A stretch of 64,000 bases of DNA from contig NC_133299.1 of NCBI RefSeq assembly GCF_005239225.2, positions 6,514,967 through 6,578,966 on the forward strand, in the 5' to 3' direction. This DNA comes from Populus alba. Taxonomy: Eukaryota > Streptophyta > Magnoliopsida > Malpighiales > Salicaceae. This document shows, in pieces, positions 24,151-34,109 of this stretch; the stretch's first letter is position 1; each line of letters begins with the position of its first letter. A program made the position numbers and the translations under genes. The notes beneath the pieces are model-generated. The model was not told the DNA's origin. It did no database searches and saw nothing but the letters and a program-made list of their open reading frames with translations.

Positions 24151-25117
24151 AATTTGTTTTAAGCCAGATGAGCACTTCACCGCATGAGTATGGGTGATAG
24201 AAGTAGCATCATTGATGAGGCCGAGGCATTTCTTTTCACAATCTGATTAGAAGAGTTGAAAGGAGTCCATGAGAAGAGCACTGAGCATACAACCATGAGC
24301 CTTTGTACTGCAAGCTATGAGATGCATGATTGGATGACTGAATGAGTTCCAAGAAGGCTGATGATAACATGTACTTGAAGAGTACTGTTTCAAATAGAGG
24401 CAAGTTCATGACTGATTAACAATTTTGATGGGTATTGGCATGATGCACACAATCAATCAGAGGATAATTCTCAGAAGAAGCCAGGAGAAAATCCTTCATG
24501 ATGAATCAAGCAGTACCACACTTGGGGGCAGGGTCAAGCTTGATGAACGATGCAAGCAGTAATTGTCGAAGACAGCCCGGGTTGGGCACTACATTTACAG
24601 CTGAGTGGATGGCTTGCACATGAATGAGCCAATGCATCGGAAGAACAAAGAAAGCTTTGGGATGCAAACAAGGGCACCCTATGACGATGGAGCATCAAGG
24701 AGGGGGGGACCTATATTTCAAATCAGGTAAGGATGCATGCATATCATCTAACCTAAAAAAAAAAAAAAAAAAACCATTTGCACATATTTTTGAATTGTTA
24801 CAGGAAAATCCTTAATGATGTCCAGCAAGATGGTGGAAAGAGAAAGAAACATTGTGGTGATGATAATAAAGAATCGGTTTTGATCATGGAATAAAAGGAC
24901 AATGGGATGAACCTTACCATTAGGAAAATCCCAAAGAAATGGAAAGATCAACCTTGCAATCGGGAAGCCTCGAGTTTTCAACCCTTGCAGTCAGGAAACA
25001 CCGAGTTTTTCAAACCCTATGATCGGGAATTATCAGGAAGCACCAAGTTTTCCAACCCTTCTTCTGTCATCCCTTCAGGACTTCGCCAGGTAAGTCCTAT
25101 TTTTCACACTTGTCTTC

Positions 25118-26105
25118 ACATTTTTTCCATCTGGGTAGGTCACCCATCATAATAAGACCGTTTTTCACATTTTTTCCATCCGGGTAGGTCACCCATGACA
25201 ATGAGACCGCAGTTTTCCACATTTTTTCTATCTGGGTAGGTCACCCATTACAATGAGACCGCACTTCACATTCTTTCTATCTGGGTAGGTCGCCCATCAC
25301 AACGAGACCACTTCATCATATTTTTTCCATCTGGGTAGGTCACCCATTACAATGAGACCACACTTCATATTTTTTTCCATCTGGGTAGGTCACCCATTAC
25401 AATGAGACCACACTTCATATTTTTTTCCATCTGGGTAGGTCACCCATTACAATGAGACCACACTTCACATTTTTTCCATCTTGGGTAGGTCACCCATCAC
25501 AATGAGACCATCATCTTTTCTGGGTAGGTCACCCAAAGAATGAGACCATTCTCCATTTTTTTTACCTGGGTAGGTCACCCATAAGAATGAGGCCATTCCT
25601 CCCCCTGGGTAGGTCACCCAAAGAATGAGACCACTCTTCCTTTTACCACTTGGGTAGGTCACCCATCACAATGAGACCACCATTTCCCCTGGGTAGGTCA
25701 CCCAAAGAATGAGACCATTCTCCATTTTTTTTTACCTGGGTAGGTCACCCATAAGAATGAGGTCATTCCTTCCCCTAGGTAGGTCACCCAAAGAATGAGA
25801 CCACTCTTTCCCCTTTCCACTTGGGTAGGTCACCCATCACAATGAGACCACCATTTTTTCTGGGTAGGTCACCCATTAGAATGAGACCATTCTCCATCTT
25901 TTTTTTTTTACCTGGGTAGGTCACCCATAAGAATGAGGCCATTCTTCCCCCTGGGTAGGTCACCCAAAGAATGAGACCACTCTTCCTCCTTTCCATTGGG
26001 GTTCGTCACCCATACAATGAGACCATCATTTTTCTGGGGTTCGTCACCCATACAATGAGACCATCATTTTTCTGGGGTTCGTCACCCATACAATGAGACC
26101 ATTTT
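25118..26105 (+). repeat. 22-unit minisatellite with TGGGTAGGTCACCCA core, in the element's 3'UTR
   Basis: The core TGGGTAGGTCACCCA (arms TGGGT/ACCCA around AGGTC) followed by 'aatgagacca' occurs about 22 times. Starts are near 25,132, 25,182, 25,234, 25,283, 25,333, 25,383, 25,433 and 25,483 (period about 50 bp), then at irregular 31-52 bp spacing. From about 25,510 a higher-order unit of roughly 170 bp, made of four subunit types, appears twice fully and a third time partly. The last three units are a variant with GGGGTTCGTCACCCA at 38-39 bp spacing. The array lies 260 bp upstream of the polypurine tract. Confidence 0.95.
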
Positions 26106-26260
26106 TCACACATTCGTTTGTTTTGATTAAATGAGGTCGCCAGATGGGATCTCATGTAGCTTTGGTTAAAGGGGATCTCCATATGGGATTTCAGGTTGAC
26201 CGAGTTACACACATTCTTTGGTTTTGGTTAAAGGAGGTCGCCAGATGGGATCTCAAGATA
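26105..26260 (+). repeat. Short repeats between minisatellite and polypurine tract
   Basis: 'gaggtcgccagatgggatct' occurs at about 26,134 and 26,236, with a related 'ggggatctccatatgggatt' between them, each linked to 'ttggttaaa'. This is a second, distinct tandem family abutting the 22-unit array. Confidence 0.75.
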
Positions 26261-26360
26261 ATAAAAAAGAAAAAAAAAGTTTTTTTTAAGCAGAAAGACA
26301 AGTTTTTCTTTACAAAGCTTACTATGCAAAACATCGAGGATTTTTGCTTCGTAAGCATTG

Positions 26361-26375
26361 TAAAGAGGGGGCATC
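26361..26375 (+). other. Polypurine tract of the 11-kb element
   Basis: TAAAGAGGGGGCATC sits directly before the TGTTG start of the 3' LTR. It primes plus-strand DNA synthesis. The G-rich tract followed by CATC resembles that of Ogre elements (from memory). Confidence 0.85.
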
Positions 26376-28591
26376 TGTTGCTACCCAATTTTTGACCCAT
26401 GTTTTTGATATATTTTCAAAAAAATCCAAAAAATAGAGAAAAACAAAGAAAATCCAAAAAAAATATGTTTTTTTAATATATTTTCGTAATTTTAGCATTT
26501 TCAACGTCGTCTAAAAAAGAATTTAAATTTTTAAGGGTCTTTCGAATGCGTTCGACTTTTCACGCGTCATCTTTTAAATCATTGATTTTCCGCATTTGAG
26601 TCGACGTTGATATTGCTCGTTTTTTTTTAAAAAATACAAAAAAAAAAAACAACAAGAAAAATCAAATTTTACAAAAAAAGAAAGTTGACCAATTTTTGAA
26701 AACTTGGCAATATTTTTTGCCTATAAATACTGGTCTTAAACTCACATTTAAGGGGGTTTTTCTTTTTGCAAGGGGGTTAATTTTGGAAACACCAGAAAAA
26801 AAAAAAAAAAAAAAAACCTAAAACTATCTTCTCCCCCCATTTTTTTTCAAACAGCCGCTGGCCCCCCCTGGTCCAAGACCGTTATTTTTCCAGCTGAAAA
26901 TCAGCAACTCAGGCCCCACCCCCTTGGTAATTAATTTTTTCCTCTCTTTCCCCTGATAAAAAGCCAGCCACACACTCTCCCTGGGAAGAAGAAAAAAAAA
27001 AACGAAGGCACCCCCCCGGTGGATTTCATTTTTTCTCCCGGGCAGCCACCATCAGAAAATCAAGGCAGCCGCCCCCGCCCTTGACATTTTTGTTTTTCTT
27101 TCAACACCGGAACCAGCCCCCTTCCCCGGTTTGAAATTTATTTTTTTTTTACTCCCACAACCTCCTGATTTTCAGCTCAATCTCAGCCGGTTTTTCCCCC
27201 CATCTTCTTCCCCTTCAACCAAAATTCAAGGCCTGCACAGGGAAGCCACAAAAATCCTCTCCCTTCTCCTTCAAAACCGAACAGCCCCCTCCCCGTTTTC
27301 ATTTTCTTTTCTTCCCCAAACCAGCACCACCCACAACACCGATCGACCTCTCCCTTTCCCCAAGACTAGCAGCTTCATTTTCCTTTCCAGCAACACGCCG
27401 AACACTCCCCTCTTTCGGCCATTCCTTCTTCCCAGCTCTCATCGCCGGACACGGCGACGCCTCCTCCAACAAGCAACACGCCGGACAGAAGCCAGAGCAG
27501 TTCCCCTTCGCTGTACCATCTCGCCGTTTGCATCGCCATCTTCCCCGACCTCTCCTCTCCGTCCAGCCTCCGACAGCAGCAGCGACCACCACAGCAAACC
27601 CCAGCAGCGCCGTCCACAGATCGGCAGCCACCACCACAGACCAGCCACAACTCCGCCGTCCGAAGATCCAGCAACCAGCAGAGGAACGAAGACAGAGGCG
27701 AGATCGATCTGAAGAAGGAAAAGAACCGATCTGTTTCTGCAGATCAAAAAGAAGCAGATCTGTAACGGGAAGAAAAATAAAAACCGATTGCTGTTTGTGA
27801 GTTTTTTTTTGTTGTTGCAGGTGGCGGTGATCTTCACCGCCGGCGAGGAAAGGAAGAGGAGAAGGAGCCGCTCCAGCCCCCCTCTATTTTTCAGGTTTCC
27901 ATCGGCGGGTTCACGCGCCGCCAGTGACGGTGGCGCGTGGGAAGACGCGCCACCACTGCTCCGAACACTGTTCCTGCGTATTCCAGAAGCCTATGGATGT
28001 TTACGGACTATTTCTGTAAATTTTAAATTAATTAATGTAATTTTTGTTCATTTGTTTGGAATTTAGATTGTATAAATGTGATAAAAAAAAAAAATAATAA
28101 TAATAAAAAAGTTTGTGTGTGTGTTTGTTTTTATTTATTTATTTATGTTATTGAAGTATAAAAATAAAAAAAAACATAAAAAGAATTATTTATAAATTTA
28201 AATATGGTTAAATATCTCAAGGACAAATAAAATCAAGTTGTATTTTCCATGAAAATGTAAGAACAAGTTTTTACATATATTCGGGGATTTAATGACTGAT
28301 TTATTCAAGCCTTAGAATTTAATTAATATTTTAAATTTTCAAACCACATTAGAACACAAAGCAGCTTACCTCAGGTAGGGTGTGTTAGGGGTGCTAATAC
28401 CTTCCCTAGCCACAACCAGTCCCTTACCCGCGATCTCTGACAAGACCAGTACATCAGGTTTCCTAGTAGCCCGAAATCAATTACTAGGTGGCGACTCCAA
28501 CGAATCAAATTCAAGCAAATGCAATAAACGAGATTTAAATCGCCAGCCGATGCCGCGCACGCGCCTGGAGGATTTTTTTTGGGGTGCGACA
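26376..28591 (+). repeat. 3' LTR of the 11-kb element
   Basis: 2,216 bp, aligned end to end with the 5' LTR. Differences seen by eye outside pure homopolymers are AA to CC in an A-run near the start, a T to A in the T-run near 27,131, a shifted C in 'tctcccggg', G to A in 'cctctatttttc', and G to A in 'gccgcgcacgcgcc', plus homopolymer and TG-repeat length changes. Near-identity implies recent insertion. Confidence 0.93.
26722..26729 (+). promoter_or_regulatory. TATA box in the 3' LTR
   Basis: TATAAATA at the position equivalent to 17,935 in the 5' LTR. It could drive read-out transcription to the right of the element. Confidence 0.55.
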
Positions 28592-28596
28592 AGCAT
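28592..28596. other. Target-site duplication AGCAT, right copy
   Basis: Directly follows the ...GCGACA end of the 3' LTR and matches 17,579-17,583. Confidence 0.9.
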
Positions 28597-29180
28597 CTGG
28601 ATATCCTTTTCATATATTTGGAAAAGATCATGTCTAAGATGACCTATTCTTATGATTATGATCAATTTCATTACTAGTAACTAATAACCTAAAAAATTTT
28701 CCTCTCTTTATGGAAAAGGAATACTTAAAGGGTTTTAACTTAATTTGGTGATGGTGTAGAATAAAGGAGACTTTTTATAAATTTAGAAAGTGTTCCTTAA
28801 AATCCATGCTTTTAACTAGTATATTGTCAATATAAGCCTTCATGTTCTTACCCAATTGATCTTTGAAAACCTTGTTCACTATTCATTGTTAAATAGCTTG
28901 AACATTTTTTAGACCAAAATACATGACTCAATAATGTAAACTTTTTTGGTTAAAATGATGAATGCAATTTTATCCTCATCATTAAAATATATAAGTATCT
29001 AGTGATAACTTGAATTAGCATTCAATGGGCTTAAATAGTTAAAATCAATTGTGAAGTCAATTAATTAATCTAGTTTAGGTAGGGAAAAACTATATTTGGA
29101 CAAGTTATGGAGGTTGGTTAAGTTCACACATATACACCATTTCTCTGTTTTTTTTTTTTCATCATAACCACGTTGACCAT
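28597..29180 (-). pseudogene. Ty3/gypsy (Tat-type) reverse transcriptase, decayed
   Basis: The minus strand, read through stops and frame changes, starts with 'VVMMKKKKTEKWCICVNLTN' and 'SLPKL' (family: VVLVKK.NGKWRMCVDFTDLN..FPLPRID). It continues with 'YFGLKNVQAI', 'NKVFKDQLGKNMKAYIDNI' and 'LVKSMDFKEHFLNL' (family: FGLKNAGATYQRLVNKMFKDQIG.NMEVYVDDMLVKS), and ends in 'GKFFRLL'. The catalytic YVDD is YIDN here (28,823-28,834), and internal stops disrupt the frame. RT copies element RNA into DNA; this copy is dead. RNase H, which should follow directly, continues at 17.58 kb beyond the young insertion. Confidence 0.85.
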
Positions 29181-29199
29181 TTATTCTGGGTATATCATT

Positions 29200-29370
29200 T
29201 CATGAAGAATTCAACCACTAGCATCAACTTAGATAAATCAACACTTATTTTTATCATCATAAATTTTAAGATAATATTGATAACACTTTCATCGTCAACA
29301 AATGCCTTGTGCACTTTGCATTTAGAGATGATTGGTATAATTGCCAACACATCACTGTGAGGGAAAAATC
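29200..29370 (-). pseudogene. Ty3/gypsy aspartic protease fragment
   Basis: Minus-strand reading 'SDVLAIIPIISKCKVHKAFV' followed by DDESVINIIL corresponds to the Tat-type protease segment '(H)NDALVI...I....VHRVLVDNGSSVNIL'. The catalytic DNGSS motif reads DDESV, so it is inactive. It lies between the gag linker and RT as expected. Confidence 0.65.
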
Positions 29371-29639
29371 ACTCCGTATGAATATTATAAAGTGAAAATG
29401 ATAGGCTCATGCTAACAGTTTTGTAGCCATGGAAAGAATAACACTATCTTTTCATAATCTTTTAACTTGTGTTGGAGTTTTCTCCCGCAGGGAGTTCTCT
29501 TAAAATTAATCAGGTCTCTAGTAATGTCTTATGCTCTTTATTCTCTTTAATTCTCATGTTTTTCTCTCTTTTTTTATTTTTTTTTATTTTTTATGAATTA
29601 CTAGAGATATCTCTTAGCAATGTTTCAATTTATCTCTTT

Positions 29640-30203
29640 TTTAAAAGTGTAGTATTCCTCTATATCATGTCCCCTATCTTTATGGAATTTTTTTTTCTTG
29701 AGATTGAATTTGTTAGTGTCTCCATTTATTGGTGGAGGTGGGTACAAAAAACATTCTTTTCCTATGATAGATGTCACCACTTCTATTTTGTAGTGTAAAA
29801 TGAGTGGTTATCGATTTAAGATATACAAGTCTATCTATACTAGATCTTTGGGGTTACTTCTAAATGTTTGGGAGCTACTAGAAAGGCGTTTGTGATTTGG
29901 ATATTCCTCTTTCTATGTCTATAAAAATAAAAATGTTTTTTTAGTTTAATTTCCTTCTTTTAGACAAATATGGCTCTCTATGGCTTACTTGACTTGTAAA
30001 AGAGTTCTTTTATAGGAGAGAGTATAATTGCTCTCACAAAGAATAGTTGTGCACCCCACTGATTAAGGCCTTAATAGTGATAGACTCAAGTAAACCTTCT
30101 ACCTTAAGCATCTCCTCACCAAATTTCTTTATATAGGTCTTGGTACTTTCACTTTCCCGTTAAAAGATGCGGAAGAGTTTAGTTAAATTTTTTTTTTTGT
30201 AGG
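29640..30203 (-). pseudogene. Ty3/gypsy gag C-terminal part and Cys/His linker, decayed
   Basis: On the minus strand, 'STKTYIKKFGEEMLKVEGL' and 'ITIKALISGVHNYSL' at about 30.15-30.03 kb match the gag segment 'ESLRDYV.RFNEE...V....D..A..A...GV'. Further on, 'KFHKDRGHDIEEYYTFKKEI' near 29.69-29.63 kb matches the linker '[21 protein letters not shown]'. Stops and frame shifts are frequent. The N-terminal half of gag is 2 kb to the right, beyond the LTR-like insertion. Confidence 0.75.
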
Positions 30204-30208
30204 TATAC

Positions 30209-32248
30209 TGATGCAACTATATTATTTGATAGTTTTACCTACATTTACCTAGTGTTTTGCCTCTGTTTTATATATAAAATGCCTTGATATTTTTTGTTTT
30301 ATGTTTTGAAGGCACTTTTGGATGAAATATTAAAAAAGAAGTAAATTGAAGATAATTGACAAATTTGATCTCTAATTGATTTTTTATGCAGAACTTGAGC
30401 TCTAGAAGTCGAAAAAAAGTGATTCTAGTGGCATTATAAAGCTAACATCCATACCTTTGTGTACATATATGGCAAGAAACATAAAAAGAAAAAAAGCATG
30501 GAGATCACAACCTTTAAAGTTAAATCTCGTATTTTGCTAATGTTGACCTTCAGCCATTTTGACTTAAATATCTTGAGCTAAAGAAGTTCATTTGATGCAA
30601 ACTCAATTTTGTTGGATTCCTGACTTGAGGGCCTATCAACTTATAAATTTTAGCAAAAAAAGATCTCATATAAGAGAGATATGAGTTTGTTAAGATGAGA
30701 CATGAATTCTGTCAACATACAAGTTTTGTAAAGAAACAAGTCAAAAGTACTTCTCAAAGCATCCAAACCATCATCCAAGTGTTTAGTTCAACAATTTAGC
30801 TCCTATAAGTCAAAGGTCAAAGCTTGAATATTTTATGTAAGGTTATTTCTTATTTTTTAGGAAAATAGTTGCTGAAAGACTTAAATGTAAATTATCTACT
30901 TAGAAAAGTACTATTTTGTAGAAAAAATAAATTTAGCTCAATTTTGTTGGATTCTGTAAATTATGTACTTAGAAAAGTACTATTTTGTAAATTATCTATT
31001 TGATGCAAACTCAATTTTGTTGGATTCCTGACTTGAGGGCCTATCAACTTATAAATTTTAGCAAAAAAAGATCTCATATAAGAGAGATATGAGTTTATTA
31101 AGATGAGACATGAATTCTGTCAACATACAAGTTTTGTAAAGAGACAAGTCAAAAGTACTTCTCAAAGCATCCAAACCATCATCCAAGTGTTTAGTTCAAC
31201 AATTTAGCTCCTATAAGTCAAAGGTCAAAGCTTGAATATTTTATGTACGGTTATTTCTTATTTTTTAGGAAAATTGTTGCTGAAAGACTTAAATGTAAAT
31301 TATCTACTTAGAAAAGTACTATTTTGTAGAAAAAGAGATTGGAGTTTCCTAGGATATAAAAAGAAAAAGAGAAAGGAAAAAAAAGAGGGTCAGCCAAGAG
31401 AGAAAAAACCACCATTTCCTTAAAAAACCCGTAATCATGTTTTCTTCCTTCTTTCTAATTAATTGTTCAGTAGACATGCAAGGCTAAACTCTTTTAATTT
31501 GTTGCAAGGACACGGAAACCTTTGGATTTTAAGAACTATGAGATTTATTTTACCTTTTCTTTTTAGTTTATATGATGAATATGTTTGTTCTACTATGCTT
31601 ATTTTTCCTATGATTATTTTTTTTAACTGCTAGAGCGGACTCTAAGTTATTATTATAGATAATTTATTGCTAAGTTATATCAAAACTGGAGTTGTGGTAT
31701 ATGAACTTGTAAAGCAACTGAGTTTAATAATAATGGCGGATCTATGTTATTAACCTTAAGGAGAACATTCAAATAAATCAAACATGGATGCGGACAATCA
31801 TGTTGTCAAGATTAATCAATTTATTATGTTTTTAATGTTGTCATTCAATTAAATTACTAGTGCGAACACTATAATTATTTGATGGTTAGAGTTAGTTATA
31901 TAGAGGATCTGTTAATTAACTAGTGTTAAGCAAGGATAAATATTCAGAATATAAAATTGATGTATCGTTTCAGTGATCAGTTCTGATTTCTGTAAGTGGA
32001 TGTTTACTTGAAACCAAGGTTTGTTCTCTTGATAATTATTTGATTTTATTTAATTTCACTTGATAGTTTTCTGTTTTTTTTTGCTTTAACCTAGATAACT
32101 TCCAAACCCCCCCAAATTGCATATCATATAGCATAAAAATCCGAACTAGACCTTCCTCTTGAGATCGATCCCTTGCTTGTTCTATACTATCTTACGTGTT
32201 ATGTTTTAAGCTAGGATAATTCATTTGTTTGACCGTGACATCGCAATA
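30209..32248. mobile_element. LTR-like insertion in gag (family shared with 54.7-56.3 kb)
   Basis: The gag reading is broken at 30.2 and 32.25 kb, and TATAC occurs at both junctions (30,204-30,208 and 32,249-32,253), consistent with a target duplication. The stretch starts TGATGCAACTATATTATTTG. It is homologous in inverse orientation to 54,716-56,340, with which it shares 'tgatgcaac', 'ttatatataaaatgccttga', 'ttttgaaggcacttttggat', 'tcattttgtt'-type sequence and 'agatagtata..aagcaa..gatcgatc'. Its right end is less clear. It has no coding capacity and could be a solo LTR. It contains a recent 333-bp duplication. Confidence 0.6.
30594..31334. repeat. Near-identical 333-bp direct duplication
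   Basis: 30,594-30,926 and 31,002-31,334 are direct copies differing at about four sites, for example 'gagtttgttaaga' versus 'gagtttattaaga' and 'tgtaaggtt' versus 'tgtacggtt'. A 75-bp spacer between them is itself made of short copies of the unit ends. The other family member at 54.7-56.3 kb has a single copy, so the duplication arose after dispersal. Confidence 0.9.
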
Positions 32249-32560
32249 TATACTTATGCTAAAATATGCAATAAGCTTACTATATAAGTCACAGAAGTTT
32301 GGGATGGAACTAGGTCCTAAATTATAGTAACAAGTCCGTGCATATCCATGAAATATAATGGGAATGATTTTATATATAGTGTTGTTGTCTTGTATGATCA
32401 GCTCAAAACTACTCATAACATTCATACTTATTTTTTAGGGTCAGTGAGCTTGTCATAATTGTTTAGATTCATCTTCGTGGTGATAACCTTTTTGGGGAGA
32501 TTAATGCTTAATACATTATAACATATCGAGAAATCTCTTATTTGATGATTAAGACCTTTG
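32249..32560 (-). pseudogene. Ty3/gypsy gag N-terminal part
   Basis: The minus strand encodes 'MNLNNYDKLTDPKK' and then an open stretch (to 32,192) with 'TIYKIIPIIFHGYARTCYYN' and 'LGPSSIPNFCDLYSKLIAYF'. This fits the retrotransposon gag domain, whose core is '..F..FP.TFKG.A..W...L.P.SI.SF.EL...F...F'. The frame continues as gag after the insertion at 30.2 kb. Gag forms the virus-like particle of such elements. It is decayed and interrupted. Confidence 0.75.
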
Positions 32561-33400
32561 TTTTCATACTTTCATCATTTTTTTTTAGGACAACTTAAAA
32601 GGATCGTATAGGGGGAGATGGTGGTGGTGATTCTTATAGTTATTTCCATAACTTGCTATTGCTTTTTCCTTTTGATCCATGAAGATCATATTTTAAAGAC
32701 CCAGTCTAAGAGCACTTATCATGTTGATGGCTTTTTAGCATGATAGAGGTGTGATGGTTCAATCTACTTTTTTACATGTCATTTTATCCAATCCTCTCTC
32801 ATAAGTGAAGTTATTTATGTATAGATGGGGCAGGTTACAAGTGATTAGTTCTATGAAATGTGGTGGAAATATAGTGGCTCTAAGCTATTCATTAGTGGTT
32901 ATAACTACATCAGTCAATGCTCTTATATGATAAGCCAGGTGGTGATATCTATGAGAATTGTTGTTGCAGTGATACTCACTTTCCCTCTTGGAGTTTATAT
33001 TTTGTTCGTTATGAAATCTTTTTTAGAAAATTAGTAATGAGAGGGTAATTAGCTAGCTTTTGTTTAATTTTTCAAAAACAATGTCATTGATAAAAGTTAC
33101 TAAAACTTCAAATAGATATGAGCTTTTTTCACGACTTTTTTCAGGCTTAAATAAGCATAGTTGTTATACCTAACCAATCTGTTTGGGGTTATCTACTATT
33201 GATCTTGGGTTGTGGATGCTAGTATAGAAAATAATATTTTATTGCGACTCCTAAGAAATAAATGTGGCGTCACCTAATTACCTGTTTTAAAAGCAATTAT
33301 AGTTTGTTATATGCATAAGTATCTAAATTGGGCCTTGTTTTAATGGTAAGAATATTCTCCTAACTACATACGAGACCAAATCAATTTTATTGGTTGTATG
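32561..33400 (-). other. Probable leader and LTR side of the old gypsy element
   Basis: Upstream of gag on the minus strand no open frame remains. At about 33,290-33,250 the minus strand reads 'ggtaattaggtgacgcc' and '..ttaggagtcgc', recalling the 'ctaggtggcgactcc' zone at the LTR end of the young element. This suggests the old element's 5' LTR/PBS lay here. The boundary is not resolved. Confidence 0.3.
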
Positions 33401-34074
33401 CATGGTCTTTGCTATTTTTAGTCACGAAGGCATGAAAACAATTATGATGTAACTTCCCTGCCCTAACTTCCCCTACTTTTCATTACGTAGGCTATCCTAT
33501 TATTGCTCTACACTTCTTATCAGGTAACTTATGTGATCTTCAGGGGTCATGGTATATTAACACCCTAGACCACTCATATAATGGGGTAGAAGAACACACC
33601 TTCTCTACAACTTTATTAAATCTTTCTCTATTTCATACATGATTTTGTTTATTTTCCTCCACTTTATTTACTAAATTAATTATAAGAGAGTCCCTTGATT
33701 GAACATGATACTTATTTTACAAGAAATATATAGCCAAAAATTCAAGTCTAAATACTCAAGTTTAAGAGCAGTTATAAAAAACTCGATATGTATTTGAAGT
33801 TTTAATAACTTTACCAATAACATTGTAAAAAATTTTAAGTCCGATCTTTTTCTTTCTTCATAGGTTACAATAATAATAATAATACAAGACCTGCTAATTA
33901 TTTTATCCAATATTATTGATATATGAGGAATTGCAACATGTTTAATTCCTTAGTTTGTCATGTTTATTTTTATATTCAATGGAAAAAAAAAAACAAAAAC
34001 TTGTCTAGTTTTAAAAAACATATATAAGTTTTAAAGGAGTTTGGTTCTCTCCAATAAAAATAATGCCTCAAGAA

Positions 34075-34109
<35 letters not shown>

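Larger units (their letters stand above)
19826..24900 (+). other. Non-coding interior of the 11-kb element
   Basis: After an Ogre-like leader ('gctgggcccctatattgcct' near 20,115 and the following 200 bp) the sequence has frequent stops in all frames; the longest frames are 80-100 codons without domains. Isolated phrases such as 'ctgggggcaa' recur at 23.65, 23.70 and 23.82 kb, and 'cttgggggcag' near 24.52 kb. This G-rich motif is common near the pol end in Tat-type elements (from memory). It may be scrambled remains of the parental gag/pol or unrelated filler. No intact captured host gene is visible. Confidence 0.6.
17584..28591 (+). mobile_element. Complete young non-autonomous LTR retrotransposon (LARD-type, Tat/Ogre-like), 11,008 bp
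   Basis: Two near-identical LTRs (17,584-19,804 and 26,376-28,591), starting TGTTGCTACCC and ending GGGGTGCGACA, enclose 6,571 bp. The 5' LTR is followed after 3 bp by TGGCGACTCCACTGGGGA, a primer binding site of the type reported for Ogre/Tat elements (tRNA-Arg, from memory). The 3' LTR is preceded by AAAGAGGGGGCATC, an Ogre-like polypurine tract. A perfect AGCAT duplication flanks the element. No frame in the interior exceeds about 100 codons and none resembles gag, protease, RT, RNase H or integrase, so it must rely on a helper. Outside homopolymers the LTRs differ by about half a dozen substitutions in 2.2 kb, so insertion is recent. It sits inside the old minus-strand gypsy element, between its RT and RNase H. 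Confidence 0.93.
14400..33400 (-). mobile_element. Decayed Ty3/gypsy (Tat-type) retrotransposon carrying three nested insertions
   Basis: Reading the minus strand from right to left gives, in correct gypsy order: gag N-part (32.5-32.25 kb), gag C-part (30.2-30.0), Cys/His-type linker (29.8-29.65), protease (29.37-29.2), RT (29.18-28.6), RNase H (17.58-17.11) and integrase (17.1-16.5, partly duplicated to 14.4). All parts carry stops and frameshifts, so the element is long dead. Three later insertions split it: LTR-like DNA at 14.6-16.5 kb, the young 11-kb element at 17,584-28,591, and LTR-like DNA at 30,209-32,248. The left edge is a truncation inside integrase. The right edge is uncertain; a 'ggtaattaggtgacgcc' (minus strand) at about 33.25 kb resembles the LTR/PBS zone of this lineage. 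Confidence 0.8.

Noticed and set aside
24748..24981. 77-codon minus-strand frame over an A-run
   Set aside because: It depends on a homopolymer that gives a Phe run; no motif.
25118..26105. CRISPR-like regular repeats
   Set aside because: Period and core are regular, but spacers are also repeats of each other, there is no cas gene, and the setting is a plant retrotransposon.
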